A stretch of DNA of 64,000 bases from Pseudorhodoferax sp. Leaf274 (lineage in GTDB: Bacteria > Pseudomonadota > Gammaproteobacteria > Burkholderiales > Burkholderiaceae_C). The notes under the pieces are model-generated. The model did no database searches. It was not told the DNA's origin and worked only from the letters and a program-made list of their open reading frames with translations. The stretch lies in assembly GCF_001422445.1 (NCBI RefSeq), contig NZ_LMNA01000001.1:976735-1040734 (forward strand). Direction: 5' to 3'. The translations under genes were made by a program, and so were the position numbers. Shown one piece after another: positions 1 through 8,792 of the stretch (position 1 is the stretch's first letter; each line of letters begins with the position of its first letter).

Positions 1-1067
1 ATGAGCTGCATCGCACCGCTCATGGAGGCCAGCAGGTTGTTGAAGTCGTGCGCGATGCCGCCCGTGAGCTGGCCCACGGCCTCCATCTTCTGCGCGTGGC
101 GCAGCGCGTCCTGGGTCTCGGCCAGGGCCTCCCAGGCCCGCTCGCGCGCCAGCGTGCGCTCGGCCACGCGCTGCTCCAGCGTGGCGTTCAGCTGGCGCAA
201 CTCGGTCTCGGCCTGCACGCGCTCGGTCACATCGTAGCCGCCGGCGAAGATGCCGCGCACCTGGCCTTGCGCATCGTGGATGGGCGCGTAGAGCAGGTCG
301 ACGAAGCGCTCGCCGGGCGCGTGGTCGAAGTGCACCGGCGCCGCGTGCGCGCGGACCGGCTCGCCCGTGGCGTACACCTGGTCCAGCATCTCGAAGAAGC
401 CCTGGCCCTGCAGCTCGGGGAAGGCCGCGCGCACCGGCAGGCCCACCAGCGGCCGCGGGCCGGCGAGCTGGATGTGCGCGTCGTTGACGTAGTCGAACAC
501 ATGCTCGGGCCCGCGCAGCACGGCCACGAAGCCCGGCATCTGCTGCAGCAGGCGCTGCTGGTGCTCGCGTTCCTCGCGCGAGCGGCGCTCGGCCAGCACC
601 TTGGAGGTGGTCTCCATCACGGTGTCCAGCATCGCGATGACCGTGCCGTGCTCGTCGAAGACGGGGCCGTAGTTGAAGGTGAACCAGGCATCCTCCATGC
701 GGCCGTTGCGGTCGATGTGGATCAGGTAGTCCTCGATGAAGGTGGACTCGCCGGCCAGCGCACGCTCGGCAATGGGCTGCAGCTGGGGCCAGACTTCCTG
801 CCAGGTCTCGCGCATGGGCCGCCCCAGCGCCTGCGCCTTGGTGGCCAGGATGGACTGGTAGCCATCGTTGTAGATCGCGATGAACTCCGGGCCGCAGAAC
901 AGGCAGGCCGGGAATTTGGAGGCGAGGATCTGGTCGACCGTGACGCGCAAGGCCACCGACCAGCCCGCGACCGGGCCGAGCGGCGTGCGCGCCCAGTCGA
1001 AGGCGCGGACCTGGGCGCCCATGTCGCCACCGCCGGATTGGAATGCGGAGGGGCCTGGGATCGTCAT
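1..1067 (-). CDS. PAS-domain sensor histidine kinase (partial, C-terminus outside window)
   Basis: The reading frame is open from an ATG at 1067 to the window edge, giving about 355 residues of the N-terminal part. Two PAS-type segments are visible: the first has a [16 protein letters not shown]-like stretch near residues 55-70, the second follows a [20 protein letters not shown] stretch in the middle. A coiled linker ([17 protein letters not shown]) then leads into the phosphoacceptor box, [11 protein letters not shown], whose histidine is in the last 20 visible residues. This is the HisKA class with an HDFNN box, usually followed by HATPase_c and often a receiver domain, both off the edge. 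No transmembrane segment is seen, so a cytosolic sensor is likely. The signal is unknown. The gene is separated by 180 bp from the convergent-side sulfur genes and is probably unrelated to them. Confidence 0.85.
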   Translation of the reverse strand, partial: MTIPGPSAFQSGGGDMGAQVRAFDWARTPLGPVAGWSVALRVTVDQILASKFPACLFCGPEFIAIYNDGYQSILATKAQALGRPMRETWQEVWPQLQPIAERALAGESTFIEDYLIHIDRNGRMEDAWFTFNYGPVFDEHGTVIAMLDTVMETTSKVLAERRSREEREHQQRLLQQMPGFVAVLRGPEHVFDYVNDAHIQLAGPRPLVGLPVRAAFPELQGQGFFEMLDQVYATGEPVRAHAAPVHFDHAPGERFVDLLYAPIHDAQGQVRGIFAGGYDVTERVQAETELRQLNATLEQRVAERTLARERAWEALAETQDALRHAQKMEAVGQLTGGIAHDFNNLLASMSGAMQL

Positions 1068-1247
1068 GGGCCGCGATCTTACGAACCGCACGCGTGCAGG
1101 CGCGGCAGCGCCGTGGCGTGCGCGGCGGATTGCGCGCGCTGCCGACGCGTGGGGGCGGCGCCGGCCTACAAGCCGTAGAACTCCGCGCGCGGCCCCGCCG
1201 CGCCGCGCACGCAGGCCGCCTGTCGAGCGGCCGGTGGATCCGGCCTT

Positions 1248-2591
1248 TTACGCAGCCTTGCGCGCGGCCGCGCGGCCGGCGGGGAAGGGCAGGCCCAGGT
1301 GCTCGCGCAGGGTGCGCCCGCTGTACTCGGTGCGGAAGATGCCGCGGCGCTGCAACAGCGGCACCACGCCGTCCACGAAGTCCGTGAGGCCGTCAGGCAG
1401 GGCATCGGGCATCAGGTTGAAGCCGTCGGCCGCGCCGGCCTCGAACCACAGCGCGATGTCGTCGGCGATCTGCTCGGGCGTGCCGACGATGATGCGGTGC
1501 CCGCCGCCGCCGCCCAGTTCGCGGATCAGCTGGCGCACCGTCAGGTTCTTGCGCCGCGCCAGCGCGATGGTCGCGGCGAAGAAGGTGTGGTTGCCGTTGC
1601 CGCCCGCCGGCACCGAGAGGTTCTCGGGCAGCGGCTGGTCCAGCTGCAGCCGGTCGGGCGTCGTGCCCAGCGTGCCGGCCAGGCGCGTCAGGCTGTAGTC
1701 CCAGGGGATCGCGTCGATGAAGTCGTCGCGGCGGCGGATGGCCTCCACCTCCGTCGCGCCGATGAAGGTGGTGAGGCCGGCCAGCACCTTGACGGCATGC
1801 GGCCCGCGGCCGAGTGCCGCGGCGCGGCTGTTGAGCGCCTGGCGGTAGGCCATCGATTCCTCCAGCGACTGCGAGGCCGAGAACACCGCCTCGGCATGGC
1901 GCGAGGCCAGTTCGCGCCCGTCGGCCGAGGCGCCGGCCTGCACCAGCACCGGCCGGCCCTGCGGCGAGCGCGGCAGCGTCAGCGCGCCCTGCACGTCGAA
2001 GAACTCGCCGCGGTGTGCGATCGGGTGCACCTTGGCCGGGTCGATGAAGCGGCCGGCGGCCTTGTCGCCGATGAAGGCGTCATCCTCCCAGCTGTCCCAC
2101 AGCGCCTTGACGACGTCGGTGAACTCCGAGGCGCGGGCGTAGCGCCGGCCGTGGTCGGGCACGGCGTCCAGCCCGAAGTTGCGGGCCGAGGCCACGTCGG
2201 CCGTGGTCACCACGTTCCAGCCGGCGCGCCCGCCGCTCACATGGTCCAGAGAGGCGAAGCGGCGCGCGATGTTGTAGGGCTCGTTGTAGCTGGTCGAGGC
2301 CGTGCCGATCACGCCGATGTGCGTGGTGGCCGCTGCCACGCTGGCCAGCAGCACGGTGGGCTCCAGCGCCGTGATCGGGCGGAAGTGGATCTGGTCGATG
2401 ATGGCCGCGTTGTCGGCCAGGAACACGGCGTCGAGCTTGCCGCGCTCGGCGATCTGCGCCACGCGGATGTAGTGCTGCACGTCGATGAAGGCGCGCGGGT
2501 CGGCCTCGCGCGTGCGCCAGGCCGAGGGCACGAAGCCCGAGTGCAGGATGTTGACGTTCAGGTGCAGCTGGCGCGGGGGAAGGCTGGCCAT
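1248..2591 (-). CDS. LLM class FMN-dependent monooxygenase (NtaA/SnaA/DszA family)
   Basis: A 447-residue protein of the NtaA/SnaA/DszA/SsuD-like luciferase superfamily, which uses reduced FMN and O2 to oxidise or cleave small S- or N-containing substrates. Family hallmarks are visible: FLADNAA after the first strands, ARRFASLDHVSGGRAGWNVV in the middle, RPVLVQAGASADGRELASRHA and a C-terminal ADGFNLMPDALPDGLTDFV segment. The ATG at 2591 is one base after the stop of the MetQ-like gene (2593-2595), so the two are translationally coupled; in-frame upstream starts would lie inside that gene. Pairing with a MetQ-type binding protein points to an imported organosulfur substrate (inference). The reduced flavin must come from a separate reductase; the nitroreductase-family protein at 8789-9652 is one local candidate. 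Exact substrate is not readable from the sequence. Confidence 0.9.
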   Translation of the reverse strand: MASLPPRQLHLNVNILHSGFVPSAWRTREADPRAFIDVQHYIRVAQIAERGKLDAVFLADNAAIIDQIHFRPITALEPTVLLASVAAATTHIGVIGTASTSYNEPYNIARRFASLDHVSGGRAGWNVVTTADVASARNFGLDAVPDHGRRYARASEFTDVVKALWDSWEDDAFIGDKAAGRFIDPAKVHPIAHRGEFFDVQGALTLPRSPQGRPVLVQAGASADGRELASRHAEAVFSASQSLEESMAYRQALNSRAAALGRGPHAVKVLAGLTTFIGATEVEAIRRRDDFIDAIPWDYSLTRLAGTLGTTPDRLQLDQPLPENLSVPAGGNGNHTFFAATIALARRKNLTVRQLIRELGGGGGHRIIVGTPEQIADDIALWFEAGAADGFNLMPDALPDGLTDFVDGVVPLLQRRGIFRTEYSGRTLREHLGLPFPAGRAAARKAA

Positions 2592-2592
2592 T

Positions 2593-3417
2593 TCAGTCCT
2601 TGCGGAAGTAGTCGGGCAGCCGGTAGCCGGCCCAGGCCGGGTTGGCCTGGAACACCTTCTGGAAGTCGGGCGAGCGGTAGGCCGCCACGATGTCCTGCGC
2701 GAACCTGGCGTTGGCATTGCCGCGCTTGACGGCCACCACGTTGACGTAGGGCAGCGTCATGTCTTCCAGCTTCAGGGCTTCGGTGAGCTTCAGGCCCGAG
2801 GCCACGGCGAAGTTGCCCTGCACGGCGGCGATGTCGGCGTCGGCCAGCGAGCGCGGCGCCTGGGCCGCGTCCAGCGGCACCAGCTTGAGCTTCTTGGGGT
2901 TGGCCACGATGTCGCGCTCGGACACCGAGATCGGGTCCACGCCCGGCTTGACCTGCACCCAGCCCACGGCGGCCAGGATGTTCAGCGCGCGCGCCGCGTT
3001 CACCGGGTCGGCCGGCAGCGTGACGGTGGCGCCATCGGGCACGCTGGCCAGCGTCCTGTGCTTGTGCGAGTACAGGCCCATGGGCGGCGTGGGCACGTGC
3101 ACCACGGGCACCAGGTCGAAGCCCTGGCGCTTGTTGGTGGCCTCCAGGTACAGGCTGTGCTGGAAGATGTTGGCCTGGATCTGGCCGCGCTCCACCGCGT
3201 CGTTGGGCTGCACGCCCTGGCTGAACTCCACGTACCTGATCACGTAGCCCTGTTTCTCGAGCTGGGGTGCGATGCCCTTGGCGAAGGCGTCGCGGTAGGG
3301 GCCTGGCATGAAGCCGACGGACAGTTCGGTGGCGCCGGCGGCGCTGGCGAGAAGGGCGCCGGCCAGGCCGGCCAGCAAGAGGCTGCGGCGCGCGGCGCCG
3401 CGGAAGTGGGAAAGCAT
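2593..3417 (-). CDS. MetQ/NlpA-family ABC substrate-binding protein
   Basis: A 274-residue periplasmic binding protein of the NlpA/MetQ family (D-/L-methionine and related sulfur compounds). The N-terminus is a typical Sec signal peptide (basic start, LLLAGLAGALLASAAGA, cleavage after ATA-like residues) and no lipobox cysteine is seen. Family motifs include NIFQHSLYLEA, TVTLPADPVNAARAL and the C-terminal YRSPDFQKVF. The ATG at 3417 is preceded by AAGGAG at proper spacing, which decides against in-frame starts upstream. It is orphaned: no MetN or MetI lies next to it, so it may dock with the MetNI pair at 44778-46494 (inference). It is cotranscribed with the LLM monooxygenase that follows one base later. 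The 165 bp upstream contain a TTATCTGCG stretch near 3488, a weak copy of the motif seen at other sulfur promoters here. Confidence 0.9.
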   Translation of the reverse strand: MLSHFRGAARRSLLLAGLAGALLASAAGATELSVGFMPGPYRDAFAKGIAPQLEKQGYVIRYVEFSQGVQPNDAVERGQIQANIFQHSLYLEATNKRQGFDLVPVVHVPTPPMGLYSHKHRTLASVPDGATVTLPADPVNAARALNILAAVGWVQVKPGVDPISVSERDIVANPKKLKLVPLDAAQAPRSLADADIAAVQGNFAVASGLKLTEALKLEDMTLPYVNVVAVKRGNANARFAQDIVAAYRSPDFQKVFQANPAWAGYRLPDYFRKD

Positions 3418-3582
3418 GCGGACTCCTTGGGGTGCGGGCACTCTAGGGTCGGCGCGTGCCCGGGCCAACGAAGATTTGCGTGCTTGGTTATCTGCGCTGC
3501 GATGAAGCGCCGGCCCCGGCCACCCGCCCAGGCCATGCGTGGGCAGGCCGCGCCGCCGGCGGCAGGCCCGCTGCGCAGCGGT

Positions 3583-4812
3583 TCAGGCCGCGGGCTTCTT
3601 CAACCCGCAGAGTTCGTCCAGGTCCCTGAACGGCCAGTCCGACGGCGACTCGTAGCAGACGATCGCGTCGCCCGCCGCAGACTCGGCCAGGTCGATCTCG
3701 CGTGGAAACACCCGCACATCGGACGCCAGGTCGTAGAACGCCTTCACGCGCGGCGCGAGCAGGTTGGCGGTGTTCTGCGCCGTGACGACGGCCAGGCGCC
3801 GGGACTGCAGGCGCACCAGCGAGCCCGTGGGGTAGATGCCGACGGTGCGCACGAACGCCTGGAACACCTTCTGGTCGAAGTGGCCCTTCCACTGCACCAT
3901 CTGGCGCAGCGACTCCGCCGGGCTCCAGCCCCGCTTGTACGGCCGGTCGGAGGTGATGGCGTCGTACACGTCGCAGATGGCGCCCATCTTGGCCACCGTG
4001 CTGATCTGGTCGCCGGCCAGCCGGTGCGGGTAGCCGGAGCCGTCGACCTTCTCGTGGTGGTGCAGGCACACGTCCAGCACCACCGGGCCGGCGCCGCCAC
4101 CCTCGACCAGCAACTCGTGGCCGCGCAGCGGGTGGTTGCGCATCACGGCGAACTCGAGGTCCGACAGCTTGCCGGGCCGGTTCAGGATCTCCAGCGGCAT
4201 GAGCGCCTTGCCCACGTCGTGCAGCATGCCGGCCAGGCCCACCTTCTTGAGCAGGCGTTCGTTCAGCCCCAGGTTGCGGCCCAGCGCGATCATCAGGGCG
4301 CAGACGGCCACCGAATGCATGTAGGTGTACTCGTCGTGGCGTTTCAGGCGCGCCACGCTGATGAGGGCGTCCGGCTTGGCGATCACCGACTGGCAGATGT
4401 CGTCGACCATGCTCTCGCAGCCCGGCAGGTCGAGCGCCTTGCCGAGGCGGGCGTCCGAGAACATCGAGGCGATCCGGGGCAGGGAGCGGTGGATCAGCTC
4501 GACGGCCTTGTCCACCGCGTTGTCGGCATCCCCGAACGGCGCCAGCAGCGGCGCCGGCATCGTGGCGTAGCGTTCGAGCTCCTGTTCGGCCGTGGCCCTG
4601 GCCTCGGCTTGCGACAACCCGGCGTCGACGTCCAGGCCCTTGGCGGTGTCGATCCACAGTTCCGGGATCCCCGATTCGCGCACCTTCCTCAGCTGGGCAT
4701 CGGTGGCGACGAGGAACTTGGCGCGCCAGAAGGGGTGGTCGATCCACGAGCCGCAGAACTCGTGGACGAACATGCCCAGGCCCAGCTGGGCCGTCGTGAT
4801 CTTCTTCAGCAT
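3583..4812 (-). CDS. HD-GYP domain protein (cyclic-di-GMP phosphodiesterase), DUF3391 N-terminus
   Basis: A 409-residue cytosolic protein. Residues 1 to about 60 match the DUF3391-type N-terminal domain that often precedes HD-GYP (MFVHEFCGSWIDHPFW). The HD-GYP domain spans about 150-330: the HD pair is in GMLHDVGKALMP near residue 198, and the GYP signature is HHHEKVDGSGYP near 251-262, so the metal-binding and GYP residues appear intact and c-di-GMP hydrolysis is expected. The ATG at 4812 opens MLKKITTAQL; the same frame is open further upstream but only as read-through of the antisense of the next gene. It lies between SfnB-type genes and the MetQ-LLM pair on the same strand, with gaps of 131 and 165 bp, so cotranscription is possible but a functional link with sulfur uptake is not evident. 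Confidence 0.92.
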   Translation of the reverse strand: MLKKITTAQLGLGMFVHEFCGSWIDHPFWRAKFLVATDAQLRKVRESGIPELWIDTAKGLDVDAGLSQAEARATAEQELERYATMPAPLLAPFGDADNAVDKAVELIHRSLPRIASMFSDARLGKALDLPGCESMVDDICQSVIAKPDALISVARLKRHDEYTYMHSVAVCALMIALGRNLGLNERLLKKVGLAGMLHDVGKALMPLEILNRPGKLSDLEFAVMRNHPLRGHELLVEGGGAGPVVLDVCLHHHEKVDGSGYPHRLAGDQISTVAKMGAICDVYDAITSDRPYKRGWSPAESLRQMVQWKGHFDQKVFQAFVRTVGIYPTGSLVRLQSRRLAVVTAQNTANLLAPRVKAFYDLASDVRVFPREIDLAESAAGDAIVCYESPSDWPFRDLDELCGLKKPAA

Positions 4813-4943
4813 GGCTGCACGCGCATTTGGCAGGTTGAAAGGTTCACCTGCGGATTCTCCACGCCCGGCGGCCCGGAGCGTTGCGCGACTGTGAAACCGG
4901 GCCTGCCGCCAGCCCGCTGGCACCGGGGTGCGGCGCAGAAGCG

Positions 4944-6197
4944 TCAGAACGCGCCGGTGGTCGGCGGCGGCTCGCCCTTGAGGTGCCAGGCGCCGGCCGC
5001 CGCGGCCTTCCACTGGCGCGGGTTGTGGTTGGCCACGGTGCGCGCGTTGCGCCAGTGGCGGTCCAGGTTGTGACGCCGGTCGGTGGCCGAGGCGCCGCCC
5101 ACGTCGAACGCGAGTTCCGAGGCCTGCAGCGCCGCGGCCACCGCGAAGTGCTGGGCCTGGGCGATCTCCACCGAGGCCCGGGTCAGCGCTTCCTCGCTGA
5201 GCTGCTCGGCCCAGGCGGCGTCCAGCGCCGATGCGGCGCGCAGCACCGTGGCCTCGGCCGCATAGGCCTGGGCGGCGATCTGGCCCACGGCCTCGCGCAC
5301 ATAGGGGTCGTCCACCGAGGCCTGGGCGCTGCTGTGGCGGATCGGGCGCGCGTGCTTCTGCGCGAAGTGCACGGCGTCGGCCAGCGCGTTGCGCGCGATG
5401 CCGGCCTCCACCGCCGCCAGGATCAGCTGGTACAGCGGCGTGACGGGGTTGCGCTTCTCGCGCGAGAAGTGGCCCGAGCGCACCTCGCCGGCCAGCACCT
5501 GCGTGTCGGTGAAGCGCGTGGTGCCGCTGGCCGTCAGGCGCTGGCCCGCGGTGTCGAAGTCGTCCACCAGCGCCACGCCGGCACGGCCGCGCGGCACGAA
5601 GAAGGCGGTTTCCTTGCCGTCCGCGTCGAGCGCGAGCGAGGTGATCCAGTCGGCGTACAGCGCGCCGGTGCTGTAGTACTTGGTGCCGTTCACGCGGTAG
5701 TGGTCGCCGTCGCGCAGGATGCGCGCGGCCGTGGAACCGTGCGCGCCGCCGCGCTCCAGCCCGCCGTTGCCCAGGATGTGGCCCGCCAGGAGCCGGCCGA
5801 ACCACAGCTGGCGCGCGGCCTCGTCGTTGCCGGCCAGCAGGCTCTCGATGAAGCCGTAGTTGGGCCGCAGCGCCTGCGCGATGTTGGAGTCCACCGCCGC
5901 CAGGTCGACCAGGAAGCGGACCACGTCGTGGATGGAGCCGCCCGGCCCGCCGTAGGCCTGGGGGATGCGGAAGGTCAGGAGGCCGGCCTCGGCGATCTGC
6001 CGCACCAGCGCATAGGGCAGCGCGCGTGCGCTCTCGCGCGCGGCCGCGCCTTCGGCCACCTGCGGCAGCAGGGCCTGCGCACGTGCGAACAGCACGGCGG
6101 CGTCGGCGGCCGGCGGCAGGGCCTGGCCCAGCGGCGCGGGGTGGGGATTGGCGGTGTCTGCGAGCAGGGGGCTGGCGGGTTCTGCGAGGGAGCTCAT
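4944..6197 (-). CDS. SfnB/DszC-type acyl-CoA dehydrogenase-fold monooxygenase (paralog 1)
   Basis: A 417-residue flavoprotein of the acyl-CoA dehydrogenase fold, in the branch containing SfnB, DszC and related FMNH2-dependent S-oxidising enzymes. Visible family marks: RIPQAYGGPGGS near residue 78, GTKYYSTGALYADW in the middle beta domain, RLTASGTTRF, and the C-terminal LDRHWRNARTVANHNP helix motif. Known DszC relatives oxidise sulfides to sulfoxides and sulfones with reduced flavin; the substrate here is unknown. It is the most downstream of three tandem paralogs (4944, 6242, 7572). No Shine-Dalgarno is seen: the 44 bp before the ATG are a pyrimidine tract on the coding strand, so translation may depend on coupling with the upstream gene. 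Confidence 0.88.
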   Translation of the reverse strand: MSSLAEPASPLLADTANPHPAPLGQALPPAADAAVLFARAQALLPQVAEGAAARESARALPYALVRQIAEAGLLTFRIPQAYGGPGGSIHDVVRFLVDLAAVDSNIAQALRPNYGFIESLLAGNDEAARQLWFGRLLAGHILGNGGLERGGAHGSTAARILRDGDHYRVNGTKYYSTGALYADWITSLALDADGKETAFFVPRGRAGVALVDDFDTAGQRLTASGTTRFTDTQVLAGEVRSGHFSREKRNPVTPLYQLILAAVEAGIARNALADAVHFAQKHARPIRHSSAQASVDDPYVREAVGQIAAQAYAAEATVLRAASALDAAWAEQLSEEALTRASVEIAQAQHFAVAAALQASELAFDVGGASATDRRHNLDRHWRNARTVANHNPRQWKAAAAGAWHLKGEPPPTTGAF

Positions 6198-6240
6198 GCG
6201 GGAGGGGCCGGAGGAAGGGAAGGGGATGGGGGAGGGATGC
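6198..6240. other. Purine/pyrimidine tract before SfnB paralog 1
   Basis: The plus strand is almost pure A/G over about 35 bp (GGAGGAAGGGAAGGGG and on), so the coding (minus) strand is a pyrimidine tract lacking a Shine-Dalgarno. It could adopt unusual DNA structure; more simply it may explain coupled, weak translation of the following gene. Confidence 0.4.
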
Positions 6241-6241
6241 G

Positions 6242-7465
6242 TCAGGCCGTGCCGACGCGGTAGAAGGTCGGCGGCGGCGTGCCGTTGACGGCGTAGTCGC
6301 CCGCCTGGCGCTCGCGGTAGACGCGCGGGTTGTGCGATGCGATGGTGCGCGCGTTGCGCCAGTAGCGGTCCAGCCCGGCGGGGCGCAGCGCGGCCGAGGC
6401 GCCCAGTGCGTCGAACAACTGGGTGCTGGCGTCCAGCACGAGCTGCGTGACCACGGGCACGGCCTGGTCCACCTCCACGTGGGCCAGCACGTTGGCCTGC
6501 TCGCGCGTGGCGGCCTCCAGCGTGCGGGCCTGCCAGGCGTGTTCCAGCGCGCGGGCGGCCTGCTGCACGATGGCGTTGGCGCCGTAGGCCGCGCCATGCA
6601 CGAGGCCCACGACCTGCAGCACCTGCGGGTCCTGCGCGCTGCGCCCGGCATTGGCGTGGCTGTAGGTGCGCGTGCGTTCGCGCACGCGCTGCGCCAGGTC
6701 TTCGGACAGCGCCCGCGCGATGCCGGCCAGCGATGCCAGGTGCACCAGCTGGTAGTAGGCCGACGAGTAGGGAAAGCGCGCCTTGGACGGGTTGACCCAG
6801 GCCGGCTCGATGGCCACCTGGTCGAAGTGCGCCGTGCCGCTGGCCGTGAGGGCCTGGCCGAAGCCGTCCCAGTCGTCGTCGACCTGCACGCCGGGGGCCT
6901 TGCGCGGCACCAGCAGCAGCGTGGGCTGGCCGTGCTCGTCGTCGGCGGCGGTGTTGATCCAGTCCGCGAACAGCGAGCCCGTGGTGTAGAACTTGCGGCC
7001 CGACAGGCGCAGCTGGCCCTGGGCATCGCGCGTGAGTGTGGTGGCGAAGCTGCCGACCTTGGCGTCGCCCGATTCGGAGAAGCCCGAGCCGATGGTCTGC
7101 CCCTCGGCGATCCTGCCCAGCCAGTGCGCGCGGAACTCGGCGAAGTCGGAGTGCAGCACGTCCTCGGTGAAGCCGAAGTGCGCGCGCAGCGCATTGACGA
7201 CGTTGGTGTCGGCCGCGCCGAGCTCGACCAGCAGGCCGAAGAACTCCGTCAGCGTGGCGCCCGCGCCGCCCTGCTCGACCGGCAGGCGCAGCCTGGCGAA
7301 GCCTTCGGCGCGCAGCCAGTGCAGTTCCTCGTGCGGCAGGCGGTGCTGCAGGTCGCGCTCCACCGCGGTGTCGCGGATGCGCTGGAACACGGGCCGAAAG
7401 CGCTGGGCCAGGCCCTCGTAGCGGGGGCTCGGGGCGGCGCCCCAGGCAAGGTGGTGTTGGGTCAT
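6242..7465 (-). CDS. SfnB/DszC-type acyl-CoA dehydrogenase-fold monooxygenase (paralog 2)
   Basis: A 407-residue member of the same SfnB/DszC-like branch. It has RLPVEQGGAGATL near residue 63, GRKFYTTGSLFADW, QALTASGTAHFD and the terminal LDRYWRNARTIASHNP motif with a tyrosine in place of the usual histidine. The start at 7465 (MTQHHLAW) is chosen because the family N-terminus aligns there; the frame is open upstream to 7561 through low-complexity sequence without homology. A 106-bp spacer separates it from paralog 3 and contains GATATGCGC on the coding strand (7557-7565), so it may have its own promoter. Likely role: flavin-dependent S-oxidation of an organosulfur compound (family knowledge); substrate unknown. 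Confidence 0.88.
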   Translation of the reverse strand: MTQHHLAWGAAPSPRYEGLAQRFRPVFQRIRDTAVERDLQHRLPHEELHWLRAEGFARLRLPVEQGGAGATLTEFFGLLVELGAADTNVVNALRAHFGFTEDVLHSDFAEFRAHWLGRIAEGQTIGSGFSESGDAKVGSFATTLTRDAQGQLRLSGRKFYTTGSLFADWINTAADDEHGQPTLLLVPRKAPGVQVDDDWDGFGQALTASGTAHFDQVAIEPAWVNPSKARFPYSSAYYQLVHLASLAGIARALSEDLAQRVRERTRTYSHANAGRSAQDPQVLQVVGLVHGAAYGANAIVQQAARALEHAWQARTLEAATREQANVLAHVEVDQAVPVVTQLVLDASTQLFDALGASAALRPAGLDRYWRNARTIASHNPRVYRERQAGDYAVNGTPPPTFYRVGTA

Positions 7466-7556
7466 GGTGGTGGTGCGCGCAAGGCCGTGGACCGGGCAGT
7501 GTGCCGGTGCCTGCGGCGCGCCGGTAGAAGCGTTTCGCGCTTGCTCAGACGCGGTG

Positions 7557-7565
7557 CGCATATCG
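7557..7565 (-). promoter_or_regulatory. GATATGCGC site before SfnB paralog 2
   Basis: On the minus strand GATATGCGC lies about 92 bp upstream of the ATG at 7465, followed after 23 bp by a GCAAGCGCGAAACGCTT segment that closely resembles the sequence following the operator at 30861 (GCAAGCGCGCAAAGCGCAT). Shared regulator sites are likely. Confidence 0.45.
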
Positions 7566-7571
7566 CAGCGC

Positions 7572-8792
7572 CTACGCGGCCTCGCGCGTGCCCACGGCCC
7601 AGTAGAAGGTCGGCCGCGTGCCGTTGAGCGCGTGGTCGCCCAGCACGCGGGCCTTGTAGATCACGGGGTTGTGCGAGGCCAGCGCGCGCGCATTGCGCCA
7701 GTGCCGGTCCAGCCGCCGGTCTTCCTGCAGGGCCGATGCGCCGCCCACGTCGAACAGCCGCGTGGCCGCGCCCAGCACCGCATCGGTCACGTGCACCTGG
7801 GCGCGCGAGGCGCGCAGTTCCACGTCGATGAGCAGCGCGTCCGCGATCGGCTCGCCCGCCAGGCGCAGCCGGTCCACGGTGTCCAGGCCGGCGGCCACGT
7901 CGCGCACGGCGAGCTGGGCCGCATAGGCCGTGGCGCCCAGCTGGCCGATCACCTGCTGGATCAGCGGGTCCTCGCGCGGCACCGCGCCGCTGCCGTGGCT
8001 GAACACGCGCCGGCGCGGCTGCACGAAGCGCACGGCATCGCGTTCCACGGCACGCGCGATGCCGGCCAGCGTGGCGATGTGGAACAGCTGGAACAGGGCC
8101 GTGAGCGGCGTGGCGATGTTGCGTGCCACGTCGACCACGGCGTCGGCGTCCACCTGCACGCCGCGCAGCCGCGTCGTGCCCGAGGCCGTCAGCCGCTGGC
8201 CGAAGCCGCGCCAGTCGTCCACGCACTCCACGCCGGGCGCGTCGGTGCGCACCAGTGCCAGGCTGCGCTGGATGTGGGGGTCGGCGCCGTCGCGCTGGGC
8301 CGTCACCTGCACCCAGTCGGCGTACAGCGTGCCGGTGCTGTAGTACTTGTCGCCGTCCAGCACGTAGCCCGTGCCCTGGGCGGTGAGCGTCGTCTGCAGG
8401 CTGCCCACGGCACCCTCGCCGAGCTCGGTTGTCGCGTTGCCGAAGATGGCGCCCTCGGCCACGCGGCGCAGCCAGGGCGCGCGGCGTTCGGCGGGAAACT
8501 CGATCAGCACGCGCTCGACGAAGCCGAAGTGCGCGCGCAGCGCCTGCGGCAGGTTGGAGTCGGCCTCGGCCAGTTCCACCAGCAGCGCGAACAGTTGCGA
8601 GGGCGTGGCGCCCAGCCCGCCGTATTCCACGGGCACGCGCAGCGCGCCGAAGCCGGCCTCGCGCAGCCAGCCGATGGCATCGTGGGCGAGTTCGCGGCCG
8701 TGCTCGCGCTCGGCGGCGCGTTCGGCGATGCGCGCGAAGATGGGGCGAAAGCGCGCGGCGAAGGCGGCGTCCTGGTCGGTGGCGAAGGTCAT
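7572..8792 (-). CDS. SfnB/DszC-type acyl-CoA dehydrogenase-fold monooxygenase (paralog 3)
   Basis: A 406-residue SfnB/DszC-like protein. Motifs in order: RVPVEYGGLGATPSQ near residue 58, LDGDKYYSTGTLYADW, RLTASGTTRLRG, and LDRHWRNARALASHNP at the C-terminus. Its ATG overlaps the TGA of the upstream nitroreductase-family gene by 4 bp (ATGA), so the two are translationally coupled. That arrangement, a flavin-using oxidase next to an NAD(P)H-dependent flavoprotein, fits a two-component monooxygenase whose reductase supplies FMNH2 (inference). It shares the fold but is clearly diverged from its neighbours, so the tandem copies look like old duplications with different substrates and not a recent amplification. 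Confidence 0.88.
   Translation of the reverse strand: MTFATDQDAAFAARFRPIFARIAERAAEREHGRELAHDAIGWLREAGFGALRVPVEYGGLGATPSQLFALLVELAEADSNLPQALRAHFGFVERVLIEFPAERRAPWLRRVAEGAIFGNATTELGEGAVGSLQTTLTAQGTGYVLDGDKYYSTGTLYADWVQVTAQRDGADPHIQRSLALVRTDAPGVECVDDWRGFGQRLTASGTTRLRGVQVDADAVVDVARNIATPLTALFQLFHIATLAGIARAVERDAVRFVQPRRRVFSHGSGAVPREDPLIQQVIGQLGATAYAAQLAVRDVAAGLDTVDRLRLAGEPIADALLIDVELRASRAQVHVTDAVLGAATRLFDVGGASALQEDRRLDRHWRNARALASHNPVIYKARVLGDHALNGTRPTFYWAVGTREAA

Noticed and set aside
3583-7194. A 1203-codon minus frame that could be read as a giant fusion with the HD-GYP domain
   Set aside because: Only the part from 4812 has homology; the rest is the out-of-frame shadow of two SfnB-type genes.
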